Origin: Rufibacter sediminis
Lineage (GTDB): Bacteria > Bacteroidota > Bacteroidia > Cytophagales > Hymenobacteraceae
Assembly: GCF_014269285.1 (NCBI RefSeq)
Contig: NZ_JACOAF010000058.1
Location: 67,269-131,268 of the forward strand
Direction: 5' to 3'
Length of the DNA stretch: 64,000 nt
Below are positions 27,105 to 37,001 of this stretch, one piece after another; position 1 is the first letter of the stretch; each line of letters begins with the position of its first letter. The translations under genes were made by a program, and so were the position numbers. The notes under the pieces are model-generated. The model was not told the origin of the DNA, did no database searches, and saw only the letters and a list, made by a program, of their open reading frames with translations.

Positions 27105-28330
27105 AAATCGGTTTGTTTGGGTTTGGCTGCGTAGGTCAGGGCTTGTATGACATCCTTTCGCGCGAAGAGGCGCTTCCCTTCAAAGTGGAGCGCATTTGCG
27201 TGAAAGACCCTAAAAAACTGCGGCCATTGCCCACCGAGAGTTTCACGTATGATTTCCACCAACTGCTGCAGGACGATAGCCTGGATATTCTGGTGGAAGC
27301 CATCAGTGATGCGGAGGAAGCCTATGTGATTGTAGCCGAAGCCCTCAGACGCGGCAAAAAAGTTGTGACGGCCAACAAGAAACTGGTGGCCTTCCACTTG
27401 CCTGAACTACTTGCCTTGCAGCAGGAGTTTGGCGGCGTATTGCTCTATGAAGCAGCGGTGGCCGGTGGTATCCCCATCATCAGAACCGTGGAAGAGTATT
27501 TCGCCAACGATCCCCTGGAGCGGGTGCACGGTATTTTGAACGGTTCTTCCAATTACATCCTCAGCCAGATCTTCAAGCTGCAGAAAGGCTACGCCGAGGC
27601 TCTGAAGGAGGCCCAGGACAAGGGCTTTGCCGAGCTGGACCCCTGGTTAGACGTTGCCGGAGCCGATTCGCGCCACAAGCTATGCATCTTAACCGCCCAT
27701 GCCTTCGGGAGAACCATTGGCCCGGAGGAAGTGGCTTTCTTCGGCATTGATCACTTAAGTGGTCAGGACTGCGCGTACGCGAAACAAAACGATGCCGTCA
27801 TCAAAATGGTGGCCTCGGTGCACCTCACCGCCGATGGCGAATTGGTGCCGGTGGTATTGCCTAGCCTGGTAGATGCCTCTGATGATTTGTTTGTGGTGGA
27901 GCAGGAATTCAACGGCGTGGTAGTACAGGGGACCTACGCCGGGCCGCAACTGTTCAAAGGAAGAGGAGCTGGCGGTCACCCCACCGGGGCGGCAGTCCTC
28001 TCAGACATCGTCTCTATCAGCCAGGGATATTCCTACGGTTACAAGAAATTGCATAAAACCACCAATGCCCCGGCCCTCGCGCTGGACTTCGAATTTGAGG
28101 TTTACTTGCGGAGCAGTGAGCCGGAACTGGTAGCCGCCTTAGGACTGACCAACCTCCAGAACGTGCAACGAGAGAACGATACTTTCAGTGTTATCGGCTC
28201 GGTTTCGTTAGGGAACCTGATCAAAACGCAGGAGCAAATCAGAAAAGCCGGTGCCTTCATCATGGCCCTGTCCTCTGATTTCGTGGGAGCCCACGCCAGA
28301 AAAGTGAAAGTGCAGGAGCAAGTATCTTGA
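27083..28330 (+). CDS. hom: Homoserine dehydrogenase
   Basis: A 415-residue enzyme reducing aspartate-4-semialdehyde to homoserine. It has the N-terminal nucleotide-binding fold ('IGLFGFGCVGQGLYDIL'), 'VTANKKLVA', the catalytic domain signature 'YEAAVAGGIPIIRTVEEYFANDPLERVHGILNGSSNYIL' pattern (127-166), 'DPWLDVAGADSRHKLCIL' and 'GRGAGGHPTGAAVLSDIV'. Separate from aspartate kinase, unlike fused ThrA forms. The start at 27083 lies inside the metX end (22-nt overlap), a sign of coupled translation. The C-terminal ~90 residues after 'SDIV' may include a small regulatory part, but a classic ACT domain is not evident. Confidence 0.93.
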   Translation: MDSHRLLKIGLFGFGCVGQGLYDILSREEALPFKVERICVKDPKKLRPLPTESFTYDFHQLLQDDSLDILVEAISDAEEAYVIVAEALRRGKKVVTANKKLVAFHLPELLALQQEFGGVLLYEAAVAGGIPIIRTVEEYFANDPLERVHGILNGSSNYILSQIFKLQKGYAEALKEAQDKGFAELDPWLDVAGADSRHKLCILTAHAFGRTIGPEEVAFFGIDHLSGQDCAYAKQNDAVIKMVASVHLTADGELVPVVLPSLVDASDDLFVVEQEFNGVVVQGTYAGPQLFKGRGAGGHPTGAAVLSDIVSISQGYSYGYKKLHKTTNAPALALDFEFEVYLRSSEPELVAALGLTNLQNVQRENDTFSVIGSVSLGNLIKTQEQIRKAGAFIMALSSDFVGAHARKVKVQEQVS

Positions 28331-28444
28331 TTGATTGAAAATTTCTTTACACCATATTAAAGCGGAAACTCCGCTCTCAAAGAGTTAGCTTGTTTATTTA
28401 GTTCGTTCAATTGCGCAGACACCTGGCTTAAAGCCGGGTGTTTT

Positions 28445-28482
28445 CGTTTTGAGCCTGTTTTGAGAAAATCGGCCCTAAAACG
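28445..28482. repeat. Dispersed palindromic element, copy 11
   Basis: CGTTTTGAGCCTGTTTTGAG / AAAATCGGCCCTAAAACG, about 115 bp past the hom stop codon; likely the terminator region of the met operon. Confidence 0.7.
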
Positions 28483-28575
28483 GCTTTTCTATAAGACTAT
28501 AGAACCAAAGAGAATTACGATTCACGTTGCCTGTACAAAAAAATGATCTGCATCAAAATTCACCTAACACTGGCG

Positions 28576-28650
28576 CGAGTCTCCAGACTCGTGCCAACGG
28601 ATGCCGGGTAGTCTCCAGACTACCCTCGCTGCAGCGCAGCGAAACCGGCA
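28576..28650. repeat. Tandem foldback cluster (AGTCTCCAGACT type)
   Basis: Two small perfect foldbacks in series, CGAGTCT-CC-AGACTCG (28576-28591) and GGGTAGTCT-CC-AGACTACCC (28606-28625), followed by CGCTGCAGCGCAGCG and an outer TGCCGG / CCGGCA pair. A second repeat type, unrelated to the dispersed palindrome. Confidence 0.65.
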
Positions 28651-28856
28651 CTGTTGGTCTTCTAAAACTGGCCGTTTCACCACCCCGCCCTGCGGGCACC
28701 CCTCCTAAAATAGGAGGGGAGTTATTCGCTGCCACCGCTATACCGCTTGCTCAAAAGACCTCGTAGTGTCTGAAAGACCTACGAGCGTCAATGCCCACAG
28801 CTTTACCGCTTACAGTTATCGGTGCCTTAAGACCCGCATCCGTTGGTCTAACTTGT

Positions 28857-28896
28857 CTGTTTTAGGCCTGTTTTCCAGAAAACAGGCCTAAAACAG
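28857..28896. repeat. Dispersed palindromic element, copy 12 (perfect)
   Basis: The best-kept copy: arms CTGTTTTAGGCCTGTTTTC and GAAAACAGGCCTAAAACAG are perfect 19-bp complements around a 2-nt centre. It serves as the reference for the family. Confidence 0.85.
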
Positions 28897-29007
28897 TTTT
28901 CTCCTTCTCTCATCGCTACTGATCCTGGAAGAAAGCTCAGGATAATCTCCGTCTTCAACATGCAAAATGAGCGTGATTGCGTCATCAGGCGATACAAAAA
29001 AGAGTCT

Positions 29008-29047
29008 CCGTTTTAGGGCTGCTTTTGTAAAAACAGCTCCAAAACGG
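29008..29047. repeat. Dispersed palindromic element, copy 13
   Basis: CCGTTTTAGGGCTGCTTTTG / TAAAAACAGCTCCAAAACGG, 37 bp past the lysA stop codon on the minus strand. Confidence 0.75.
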
Positions 29048-29084
29048 AGATTCAAGATATAAGCTTTTCTAACGCTAGAGGAGC

Positions 29085-30230
29085 TTAGGAAAGATAAATG
29101 GCTTTCACCCGATCCCGGAGGTTGTACTCAGAAACCATCACCTCGCCGTAAGCGCCGGCGGTTCTGATGGCCACTAGGTCCCCGCGTTTGGTCTCGGGAA
29201 GTTCCACGTCTTTGGAGAAGCAGTCCGTTGATTCACAGATCGGGCCTACCACGTCATATGTCATGGCTGGTAAATCGCTGGTGAGGTTCTCAATTTTATG
29301 GTACGCCTGGTACAGGGCGGGGCGCATCAGTTCGGTCATGCCGGCATCCAGAATCACGAAGTTCGTTTTCTGGCCGTGTTTCAGGTACAGGACCTTGGAG
29401 ATGAGGTTTCCGCTGGGAGCCACCAACGCTCTTCCTAATTCAAAATGGACCACCTGGCCGGGACGTTTCTCCAGCAATTGATGGAAGATACCGAAGTAAG
29501 CGGTGAAATCGGCGATGGGATTTGCCTCCGGGGTGTGGTAATCCACGCCGAGACCGCCGCCCACGTTCAGGTGCGAAAAAGTCAGGCCGCGTTCCTCAAA
29601 CCAGCGTTGGATTTCGTTCACCCGCACGCACAGGTTTTCGAACGCCCGTAAATCAGTGATCTGGGAGCCGATGTGGAAGTGCAAACCGATCAGTTTAAGG
29701 TTGGGCCATTCCGCAAACCGGGGCACTAGTTCTTCGAGTTCCCAGAGGTTGATTCCGAACTTGTTCTCTTCCAGCCCGGTGGTGATGTGCTTGTGAGTGT
29801 ACGCATCCACGTTGGGGTTGATCCGGAGGGCGATTTGCGCTACTTTCCCCTTCGCGGACGCCAGTTCCTGGATGACCTCCAGTTCCTGCACCGACTCTGA
29901 GTTGAAGCAGAAGATGTTCGCATTCAGGGCGAAATTGATCTCAGCATCCGCTTTTCCCACGCCGGCAAACACAATCTGATCCGCTGCAAAACCGGCCTCC
30001 AGCGCGCGGCGTACCTCGTTTCCGCTCACGCAGTCGGCCCCGAAACCCCGTTCCAGCACTTCGGCCAGAATAGGGGCGTTGGCGTTCGCCTTGAGCGCGT
30101 AGTGCACGTGGTAGTCGTACTTGGCCGCCTCGGCCTGGGCTAAATCCAGCGTTTGGCGCAGAAGCGGCAGATCGTAGACGTAGAATGGAGTGGGCTGCTG
30201 AGAGAACGTCTGAAGGTGTTCTTTAAGCAT
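29085..30230 (-). CDS. lysA: Diaminopimelate decarboxylase
   Basis: A 381-residue PLP enzyme making lysine from meso-diaminopimelate. The start is the ATG at 30228-30230 (MLKEHLQTFS); the frame stays open further upstream only because it overlaps lysC. PLP lysine is Lys47 in 'HVHYALKANANAPIL'; other family blocks are 'GADCVSGNEVRRAL', 'GLHFHIGSQI', 'LNVGGGLGVDY', 'ELGRALVAPSGNLI' and 'GPICESTDCFSKD' with the active-site Cys. The ATG overlaps the lysC stop (ATGCTTAA), so the two genes are translationally coupled. Confidence 0.95.
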   Translation of the reverse strand: MLKEHLQTFSQQPTPFYVYDLPLLRQTLDLAQAEAAKYDYHVHYALKANANAPILAEVLERGFGADCVSGNEVRRALEAGFAADQIVFAGVGKADAEINFALNANIFCFNSESVQELEVIQELASAKGKVAQIALRINPNVDAYTHKHITTGLEENKFGINLWELEELVPRFAEWPNLKLIGLHFHIGSQITDLRAFENLCVRVNEIQRWFEERGLTFSHLNVGGGLGVDYHTPEANPIADFTAYFGIFHQLLEKRPGQVVHFELGRALVAPSGNLISKVLYLKHGQKTNFVILDAGMTELMRPALYQAYHKIENLTSDLPAMTYDVVGPICESTDCFSKDVELPETKRGDLVAIRTAGAYGEVMVSEYNLRDRVKAIYLS

Positions 30231-31557
30231 TTGCTTCCTCTCTTTCCTGGAAAACGCCTTCGTTGATGGATACCAGCGCATCTTCTTTATGGACGGTATT
30301 CACCAGGAAGCTGATGTTGTTTTTGCTTCCGCCGTAGGAGATCATCCGCAGCGGAATATGCCCCAACGACTGCACCACTTTCAGGGCCGCGCCCGGTTTG
30401 TCTTCCATGAAGTCACCTACCACGCAGACAATGGTCAAATCTGAGTCGATCTCCACCGATCCGAAACGCTGCAGCGCCTCCGTGATCTCGGGTAGATGGG
30501 TGGCGTTGTCAATGGTGAGCGAAACGGCTACCTCAGACGTGGTGATCATGTCAATGGGCGTCTTGAACCGTTCAAATACCTCAAAAACGCTGCGCAGGAA
30601 CCCGTAGGCCAGCAACATGCGGCTGGATTTGATTTTGATGGCGATGATGCCGTCTTTGGCCGCCACCGCCTTGATCTTATTCCCAGTTTTCTTAGAGGAA
30701 ATAGTTGTGCCCTGCGCCTCAGGTTGCATGGTGTTCAAGAGACGCACGGGAATGTTGTGCTGCTGGGCCGGCAGAATACTGGACGGGTGCAGGATCTTCG
30801 CCCCGAAGTACGCCAACTCAGCCGCCTCGTCAAACGAAAGCTCCGCAATAGGGTAGGTGTTCTTCACGATGCGCGGATCGTTGTTGTGCATGCCGTCAAT
30901 ATCGGTCCAGATCTGGATCTCAGAAGCCTTCACCGCCGCCCCTACAATGGAAGCCGTATAGTCGCTGCCCCCGCGTTTCAGGTTATCTACTTCATTTTTG
31001 GCGTTGCGGCAAATGTAGCCCTGCGTGATGAACAGCTGGTTGTCTGGGTATTTCTCCAGTTGCTTTCTCAGATTTTCGCGGATGAAGGCCTGGTCGGGCT
31101 CTTCGTCTGGCGTGATTTTCATGAACTCCAAGGCCGGCAACAGCACCGAAGGAATGCCGTTCTCTTCCTGGAAAATCTGGAAAAGCTGCGTAGACAGCAG
31201 TTCGCCCTGGGCTAAGATCATCTTTTCTAATGCCGGGGAGAAAGCCCGCTCAAAGCAGGCTCTGATATCTGCGAATACCGTCTGTACTACCTGTTTTCCT
31301 TTGTCCTTTGATGCTTCCTGTTTATATAAGTCGGCAATCACCTGTTTATAGTGTTGCTCTAGTTGTGCTGTGAGAGATTCTGCCTGGGCTCCATTGCCCT
31401 GGGCCAGTTGCTGCCCAATCTGCACCAGGTGGTTTGTAGTGCCGGACATCGCCGATAACACCACAATCACGGGCTCCTGGGTGGGAAGCAGTTGTGAGAC
31501 GGCACCCATCCGCTCCGCAGAGCCTACGGAGGTGCCCCCAAATTTCATGATTTTCAT
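30223..31557 (-). CDS. lysC: Aspartate kinase
   Basis: A 444-residue monofunctional aspartokinase, first step of the aspartate family. The kinase domain begins 'MKIMKFGGTSVGSAERM', with 'TQGYICRNAKNEVDNLKRGGSDYTASIVGAAV' (177-208) and 'IQIWTDIDGMHNNDPRIV'; two C-terminal ACT domains (about 300-440) should carry feedback control by lysine or threonine. It is followed by lysA with an 8-nt overlap. The pair converges on the metY-metX-hom operon, so all branch enzymes except asd and the DAP steps lie within 7 kb. Confidence 0.94.
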   Translation of the reverse strand: MKIMKFGGTSVGSAERMGAVSQLLPTQEPVIVVLSAMSGTTNHLVQIGQQLAQGNGAQAESLTAQLEQHYKQVIADLYKQEASKDKGKQVVQTVFADIRACFERAFSPALEKMILAQGELLSTQLFQIFQEENGIPSVLLPALEFMKITPDEEPDQAFIRENLRKQLEKYPDNQLFITQGYICRNAKNEVDNLKRGGSDYTASIVGAAVKASEIQIWTDIDGMHNNDPRIVKNTYPIAELSFDEAAELAYFGAKILHPSSILPAQQHNIPVRLLNTMQPEAQGTTISSKKTGNKIKAVAAKDGIIAIKIKSSRMLLAYGFLRSVFEVFERFKTPIDMITTSEVAVSLTIDNATHLPEITEALQRFGSVEIDSDLTIVCVVGDFMEDKPGAALKVVQSLGHIPLRMISYGGSKNNISFLVNTVHKEDALVSINEGVFQEREEANA

Positions 31558-31609
31558 AGATCTTAAATAAAGCCTGCGAATTTACAAACGGAATAGGGAT
31601 TATTAAAGA

Positions 31610-31656
31610 CAAATCCCCACCTTCTGCCTTTTTACAAAGCAGAAAGCGGGGATTTG
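31610..31656 (-). terminator. Terminator of the large T9SS gene
   Basis: An inverted repeat (AAATCCCC...TTCTGC / GCAGAA...GGGGATTT) with a small central loop, 18 nt past the minus-strand stop of the 1775-aa gene and upstream of lysA-lysC's far side. It should insulate lysC from read-through. Confidence 0.75.
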
Positions 31657-31673
31657 ATGTAGATGGCAACTAA

Positions 31674-34600
31674 TCAGTCTTTCTTCACCACCCTGATTAC
31701 CTCAGAAAGTGACGCACCGGTAACCCTCAGGAAGTAAATACCATTGGCAACGGTAGATAAGTCTTTGGTAATGGTGGCTTTTCCGGCTGAAACCTGGGCA
31801 GTCTCTTTTATGATCAGCTTTTGGTTTACATCATACAGCTCCAGTATAACCGTTCTATCCTCTGCGCTGTTTACCGTAACGGTAAGGTCTTTGATGAACG
31901 GGTTCGGAGCCACAGTTACCTGCGCCCCTGCCTTGGAGCCTGAGGTCTGTACCGAGATCACTTTGCTGTATTCTGAGTTGCCGTCCACATCCACCTGTTT
32001 CAGGCGGTAGTACACGGTACCGGCCGGGGCAGCAGCATCGGTAAACGTATAGGTTTGGGTCACAGTACTGGTGCCGTTTCCTTTCACTTGGTTCAATTGC
32101 ACGAACTCCTTTCCATTGTGGCTGCGCTCTACAAAAAAGTAGTCATTGTCTTTCTCAGAGGCAGTGGTCCAATCTAGTTGTACCCCATTGCCGGTGGCAA
32201 TAGCGGTGAAACTGGTGAGGGTAACTGGAAGCGGAGCGGCATCAATGGTCACTGCAGAGAATCCTCTCATGGTGATATTGCTGCAGCCTCCGGTGCCAAG
32301 TGCCTGTACCGTCAGCGTAGCTGGTGACGATAATGGTCCCGAAGTCAGAACAATACCGGTACCATTTCCGCGGACGCGGTTACCCGTGGGGGTGCTTCCA
32401 TTGTATATCTGATAGTCTACACCGTTCTGAGTGGTCAGTAACTCAATTGTGACTGTTCCCCCAGAACTAATGATCTTCTGCGTGTTCTCAAAAGAGTACT
32501 GGGTAGGAAGGGTAGTAACGGTGATGGGGTAGGCAGCACCCATGGGAGTATTGGAGCAGCCGGAGCTGATGGCAAACACCTGCAGGTTCGCATTAGACGA
32601 AAGCGCATCTGAGGTGAGCGTGATGGCTCCGCCAGTACCGGTTACCCCAAAACCCGTTGGAACAGTTCCGTTGTACATCTGGTACGTTATCCCTTGCTGT
32701 GAAGTAGCTAAGGTGATGCTACCCGTAGAACCACTGCAGACAGCGGTAGCAGAGGCAAGAGTGGTGGGTTGATTAATGGGCGCAGAAACATTCACGGTCA
32801 CCGGACTCCCCACCTGGAAAGCAGTACACCCGGCGGGGTTAGAAGGCGTGGCTCTTACCGTGAAGCTGGTGGTGGAGGTGATGGCCGAAGAGGTCAGGAT
32901 GATGTCGCCTCCAGTCCCTTCTACGGATGTTCCCACGGCGGTAGAACCCACATAGAGCTGGTAGAACACCTCTGTTTCAGAAGCCACTACCCGCACCTGG
33001 CCCGGGCTTCCGGCGCAAACCGTTGGCGTGATGGCCGCCACCGTTAAGCTGCTGGTAGGAACCGCCACAAAGACCCGGTTGCTCATGTCTGCGGAGCATC
33101 CGTTGCTATTAGTCGCTACAACTTTTAGGTTGGCACTGGTGGTTAACAAACCAGAGGTTAAGGTGATGGCGCTACCAGTTCCGGTAATGCCTGTGCCTGA
33201 ATCATTATATGTGCCCGTTGCTGGGTCATACACCTGAATTCGGTACGTCACATTGGTCTGAGACCCGGACACAACAATTGAGGCAGCCGTGTTGTTGCAG
33301 AGGGACTGGGTAGTGGGAGTAAGGGCAAAAGCCGTTGGGATTGGGTTTACGGTGACCGCCGTGTTCCCCATGGTTACCTGAGTTCCACAGCTGTTGGTGG
33401 CTCTTACCGTGTAAGTTCCGCCCGTAGTGATCGCGCCGGAGGAAAGGGTTAAGGCATTACCCGTTCCTTGCACTATGCTGCCCACAGGAGTTGAACCGGA
33501 GTAGAGCTGGTAAGATACGCCCACCTGTGATCCCGAAAGACTTAAGGTTGCGACTTGTCCACTGCAGACCGAGAGGGTGGCAGGTGTTACAGTAAAGGCC
33601 GTGGGCGGGCCCGAGGTTACATTCACGGTTACTTGTTGCGTAAGCGCAAAGGGAGCACATTGCCCGGAGGTGGCCCAAACCCTGAACGTATTCGCGCCGG
33701 CAACGGAAAGAGCAGCGGTTGTGAGCGAGATGCTAGTACCCGAACCAGTTACTGGTGACCCTGAATTGACGTAATTAGATCCATCAAATCTCTGCAATTG
33801 ATACGAAATTCCGTTACCGGAATTCTGGATTGTCACAGTTGCTGTACTTCCAGCACAAACCGATTGTACCGATGGAACAATGGTTAATGCACTAGAGGGA
33901 ACGGTTACCGCAAACGTGTTGCCCATCTCTGTGGTGCATCCGTTTCGTATACCTACCACTCTGAAAGTGCCGCTTGCGGTAAGGGTGCTGGTAGTCATGG
34001 TAAGAGCGCCTCCTGTTCCAGGCACGGCATTTCCGGTATTGGTGTAAGTTCCGGTTGCTGCATTCAACAGCTGTATCTGGTAAGTGACATCTTCTTCCGA
34101 GCCCGCTAAGGTGACCGATGCGCTTGCCCCGTTACAAACCGAAGCTGACAATGGAGATATGGCAAAGGCAGTGGGCGGCGGGGCAATCGTGATGGCGGTG
34201 CTGCCGTTCAGGGTAGCCTGGCAATCAGGAGCACCTACTTGGAAAGCTCTCACCGTTAAAACAGTGGCAGCGGTAAGATTGGCCGAAAGAAGCGTTATAG
34301 ACCCTCCATTGCCCACCATAGCAGGACCACTGGCCTCCGTTCCATTATAGATTTGGTAAATAACTCCGTTTTCTGAATTATTTACTGTGAGTACCGCCGC
34401 ACTGTTATTGCAGACAGTTTGAGCCGCCGGAGCCAGGGTAGGAGTAGTGGAGGGGGGCACACAGCTTACCAAGACAGCGGAAGTCTGCAGACTTTCACAG
34501 GTGTTTCCGCCCGCAGGAGCAGTGGCTGGGGAGATGGAAGCAGTCACCGTTGTACCCGTTCCAAGATTGGCTTGGTTGACTGAGCTGATGGCAATTGACC

Positions 34601-37001
34601 ACGTTACCGGAGTTGACGTGGAGGCTCCGGTAACTGTAGCGGTGCCGGCTATTCTTTGGCCATCAATGTACAGATTCACGGTTCCATTGGTGGTGCTAGT
34701 GCCTGTGATCACCGTCGCCCTTTCTTTGATAGGAGAGGTGAGTACAAGACCATAGGAGGAAGCAGGGGAATTACTGGTTACTTGAGTGGCTGTAGAAGGC
34801 GAACTGGTGGTTCTGCCTGCAGGACCGGTAGCAACGGCGTATAGCGTATTTCCAGGAGCTAAATTGGCGTTGCCTAGCAAAGGAGCTGTCCAGGTAGTAC
34901 CGGTGACAGTTGCCACTTCAGTGATCCGGGTGTCCTTCGTTAAATCAGGCGTGCTGCCTGTCTGACGGTATACTGTGACAGTAGTGCCGCTTAAAACTGT
35001 GGCCCCAGAGGCGAAGGTACCAGTAATGTTGGTGACCGTTGGGCAAGGAGTAGTAGAAGTAATCGTAGGGGCCGGGGTCGTACAGTTCGCTCCCATGGCA
35101 ACCCCGGCTGAATTGGCCGATAATCCTTTGTAAGGATTGGTAGTGGAGGGACCTCCCGGGGCCTTTGCTTTCACCGTCAGAGTTTCCCCTGTTTTGATCG
35201 CAAAATTTCGTAAATCAATAGACCAGGTTCCGGTTCCACCGGTGGTGGTTGCCGCGGAAGCGGTGGCAGAGGCTACAATACTGCCATCAGCTGATTGTAA
35301 GGCAGGTTCGTTGTCTATAAAAAGGTAGATCAACGAATTAGGCTCAGCCGTTCCGGTTAGAGTTGAATTATTTGTGCAAATAGGAGTACTGGTGATAGTG
35401 GGAGTGGCAGTTGTGTTCGTGTTTGGAGTTGTGCTAAGTGAATTTCCATTCAGGTAATAACTGGCAGACCTTGGGGATTCACAGCCATTCTGTAGTACGG
35501 AGGCCGTTAACGTTCCATAGCTGGTCGCTTGCGTGTTGTCGTAAGCGAAGGCAAATTGGTTGGTGGTAGTAGAAGGCGTGAAAGTATAGGTGGTGCCGCC
35601 TGTTGTTTTGGCCACTACTGTCCCAGACATCAAATTACCATCTCTATACACTTTAAGGGTTTGTGTGGTCAGGCCTGAATAGTTCGTGATGATATCAAGT
35701 GATTTGGAACCGTTACTTAATGACAATTCAGAAGGGGCTATGGCTGTACATTCCCCTCTCACCACATTGGTCACGGTTACTGAGTTTGAGGATACTGAAG
35801 TGCTTGCGGCACAGTTCCCGGAAGCGGCGCGGGTGACTCGCACCGTTAAGATATCGCCGGCCGCCAACGTGGTCCCACTTGGCAATGGAAAGGAGAATGC
35901 TCCATTTGCCACTATCACCGGAGACGCTGCTACTACTTGAGATCCATTCCGGAACAAGGTGATGGTACCGCCGTTTTCGGTTGATGTTCCTGTGATGGTG
36001 GTGGTTCCTACTCTGATAGCGGGACTGGTAGTAATTACAGGAGCAGCCGGCGCCGCTGTCTGGCAGAATTCACCGGCCTGGATTTGGTTTAACGAAGTAG
36101 ACGGGAAAACCGGTATCAAATTCCGCCAGATGGCAAACTTATCATTGGCGTAAGTTCTGTCATCAATGCCGCCCACATCTGAGATGGTACCCTCCAGGCC
36201 GGTTTGGGCGCTGGTTACCGTAGAGCCGGTGACGCGCAACGGAGTGTCGGGACTGATGCCAATCCCTCCGTCACCTCTGAATGCGGAAAGTGGTACATAA
36301 AAATCGAAGAAATAGTCGGTGTTGCCACCGGCTGTAGAAGCGGCAATGGCCTTCTGAAAATACTGGCTGTAACCGCCATTGGCACTGCCCCGCCAGATGA
36401 CGTTACTGGTAAAAGGGTCAGAATCATTCCCGCTTCCCCGGTGGCGGTAAACCACTACATCAAAGTTAAGGGCTAGCACTACCTCATACTCAAAGCCAAG
36501 GTTCTTCACCTTTGATGGGGTAGAGTAATCTATCAGGGTGCCGTTAGAAAGTTGCTGCTTGTTGAAAACTCCGTCTGAATCTATCAAGAAGCTGTATCCC
36601 TTTGAAGCCGATGAGTTGCCTCCCAACCGAACCCTGAACAACACCTGGGTTCCGTTGAAGGCCATGTACAATGGATTGGGAGCCAAATCGGTGTGTCCCC
36701 CTCCAGAACCTGTCACTAGGTCATTCAGAGGTTCAGACCCTAACTGCGGCAGCAGCCGGTAAGCGATTTCGTTTGCTGCCGCCCCAATGTCAGTTGTTCC
36801 TGCGTAGCCCGTGTTAGCCTTGGAAACATAATTGTCCAGGTTGGGGTCCAGTACATTTCTTCCGTTTCCGGTGGCAGGTTGAAAAATCAGGCCTGGGGTT
36901 TGAGCCTGTGCCCATTCAGGAATAACAAAAGAAAGCAAAATTAGTAAACATAAAATTTTTCTGTTTTTCCTTTGTTTTAGGAGGGTAGAGGTTGATTGCA
37001 T
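31674..37001 (-). CDS. Giant T9SS-exported repeat protein
   Basis: A 1775-residue secreted protein. Residues 1-33 form a signal peptide; 35-310 form an N-terminal domain seen with T9SS proteins ('VLDPNLDNYVSKANTGY', 'LAPNPLYMAFNGTQVLFRVRLGG'); 315-850 hold Ig/Big-like modules; about 850-1587 hold eight tandem repeats of some 90 residues, each with 'VC.GS', a 'YQ(I/L/M)YNGT' strand, a Gly-rich turn and 'LTVRA'. The end is a fibronectin-like stretch and a type A sorting domain ('VAPNPFIKDLTVTVN...' to 'VIRVVKKD'). Export by T9SS and surface or matrix location follow from this; the binding target is unknown. Confidence 0.92.
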   Translation of the reverse strand: MQSTSTLLKQRKNRKILCLLILLSFVIPEWAQAQTPGLIFQPATGNGRNVLDPNLDNYVSKANTGYAGTTDIGAAANEIAYRLLPQLGSEPLNDLVTGSGGGHTDLAPNPLYMAFNGTQVLFRVRLGGNSSASKGYSFLIDSDGVFNKQQLSNGTLIDYSTPSKVKNLGFEYEVVLALNFDVVVYRHRGSGNDSDPFTSNVIWRGSANGGYSQYFQKAIAASTAGGNTDYFFDFYVPLSAFRGDGGIGISPDTPLRVTGSTVTSAQTGLEGTISDVGGIDDRTYANDKFAIWRNLIPVFPSTSLNQIQAGEFCQTAAPAAPVITTSPAIRVGTTTITGTSTENGGTITLFRNGSQVVAASPVIVANGAFSFPLPSGTTLAAGDILTVRVTRAASGNCAASTSVSSNSVTVTNVVRGECTAIAPSELSLSNGSKSLDIITNYSGLTTQTLKVYRDGNLMSGTVVAKTTGGTTYTFTPSTTTNQFAFAYDNTQATSYGTLTASVLQNGCESPRSASYYLNGNSLSTTPNTNTTATPTITSTPICTNNSTLTGTAEPNSLIYLFIDNEPALQSADGSIVASATASAATTTGGTGTWSIDLRNFAIKTGETLTVKAKAPGGPSTTNPYKGLSANSAGVAMGANCTTPAPTITSTTPCPTVTNITGTFASGATVLSGTTVTVYRQTGSTPDLTKDTRITEVATVTGTTWTAPLLGNANLAPGNTLYAVATGPAGRTTSSPSTATQVTSNSPASSYGLVLTSPIKERATVITGTSTTNGTVNLYIDGQRIAGTATVTGASTSTPVTWSIAISSVNQANLGTGTTVTASISPATAPAGGNTCESLQTSAVLVSCVPPSTTPTLAPAAQTVCNNSAAVLTVNNSENGVIYQIYNGTEASGPAMVGNGGSITLLSANLTAATVLTVRAFQVGAPDCQATLNGSTAITIAPPPTAFAISPLSASVCNGASASVTLAGSEEDVTYQIQLLNAATGTYTNTGNAVPGTGGALTMTTSTLTASGTFRVVGIRNGCTTEMGNTFAVTVPSSALTIVPSVQSVCAGSTATVTIQNSGNGISYQLQRFDGSNYVNSGSPVTGSGTSISLTTAALSVAGANTFRVWATSGQCAPFALTQQVTVNVTSGPPTAFTVTPATLSVCSGQVATLSLSGSQVGVSYQLYSGSTPVGSIVQGTGNALTLSSGAITTGGTYTVRATNSCGTQVTMGNTAVTVNPIPTAFALTPTTQSLCNNTAASIVVSGSQTNVTYRIQVYDPATGTYNDSGTGITGTGSAITLTSGLLTTSANLKVVATNSNGCSADMSNRVFVAVPTSSLTVAAITPTVCAGSPGQVRVVASETEVFYQLYVGSTAVGTSVEGTGGDIILTSSAITSTTSFTVRATPSNPAGCTAFQVGSPVTVNVSAPINQPTTLASATAVCSGSTGSITLATSQQGITYQMYNGTVPTGFGVTGTGGAITLTSDALSSNANLQVFAISSGCSNTPMGAAYPITVTTLPTQYSFENTQKIISSGGTVTIELLTTQNGVDYQIYNGSTPTGNRVRGNGTGIVLTSGPLSSPATLTVQALGTGGCSNITMRGFSAVTIDAAPLPVTLTSFTAIATGNGVQLDWTTASEKDNDYFFVERSHNGKEFVQLNQVKGNGTSTVTQTYTFTDAAAPAGTVYYRLKQVDVDGNSEYSKVISVQTSGSKAGAQVTVAPNPFIKDLTVTVNSAEDRTVILELYDVNQKLIIKETAQVSAGKATITKDLSTVANGIYFLRVTGASLSEVIRVVKKD

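Larger units (their letters stand above)
28331..29084. other. Repeat-rich convergent gap between hom and lysA
   Basis: 754 bp without a gene. It contains three copies of the dispersed palindrome (28445, 28857, 29008), a cluster of 'AGTCTCCAGACT' foldbacks (28576-28650), and a 'CCCCTCCTAAAATAGGAGGGG' type inverted repeat near 28709-28729. The short open frames seen here are products of these repeats. Confidence 0.7.

Noticed and set aside
28553-28735. Short open frames in the hom-lysA gap
   Set aside because: Encoded by extragenic repeats (foldbacks and CCCCTCC palindromes), as shown by strings such as 'NSPPILGGVPAGRGG' that recur wherever such repeats occur.
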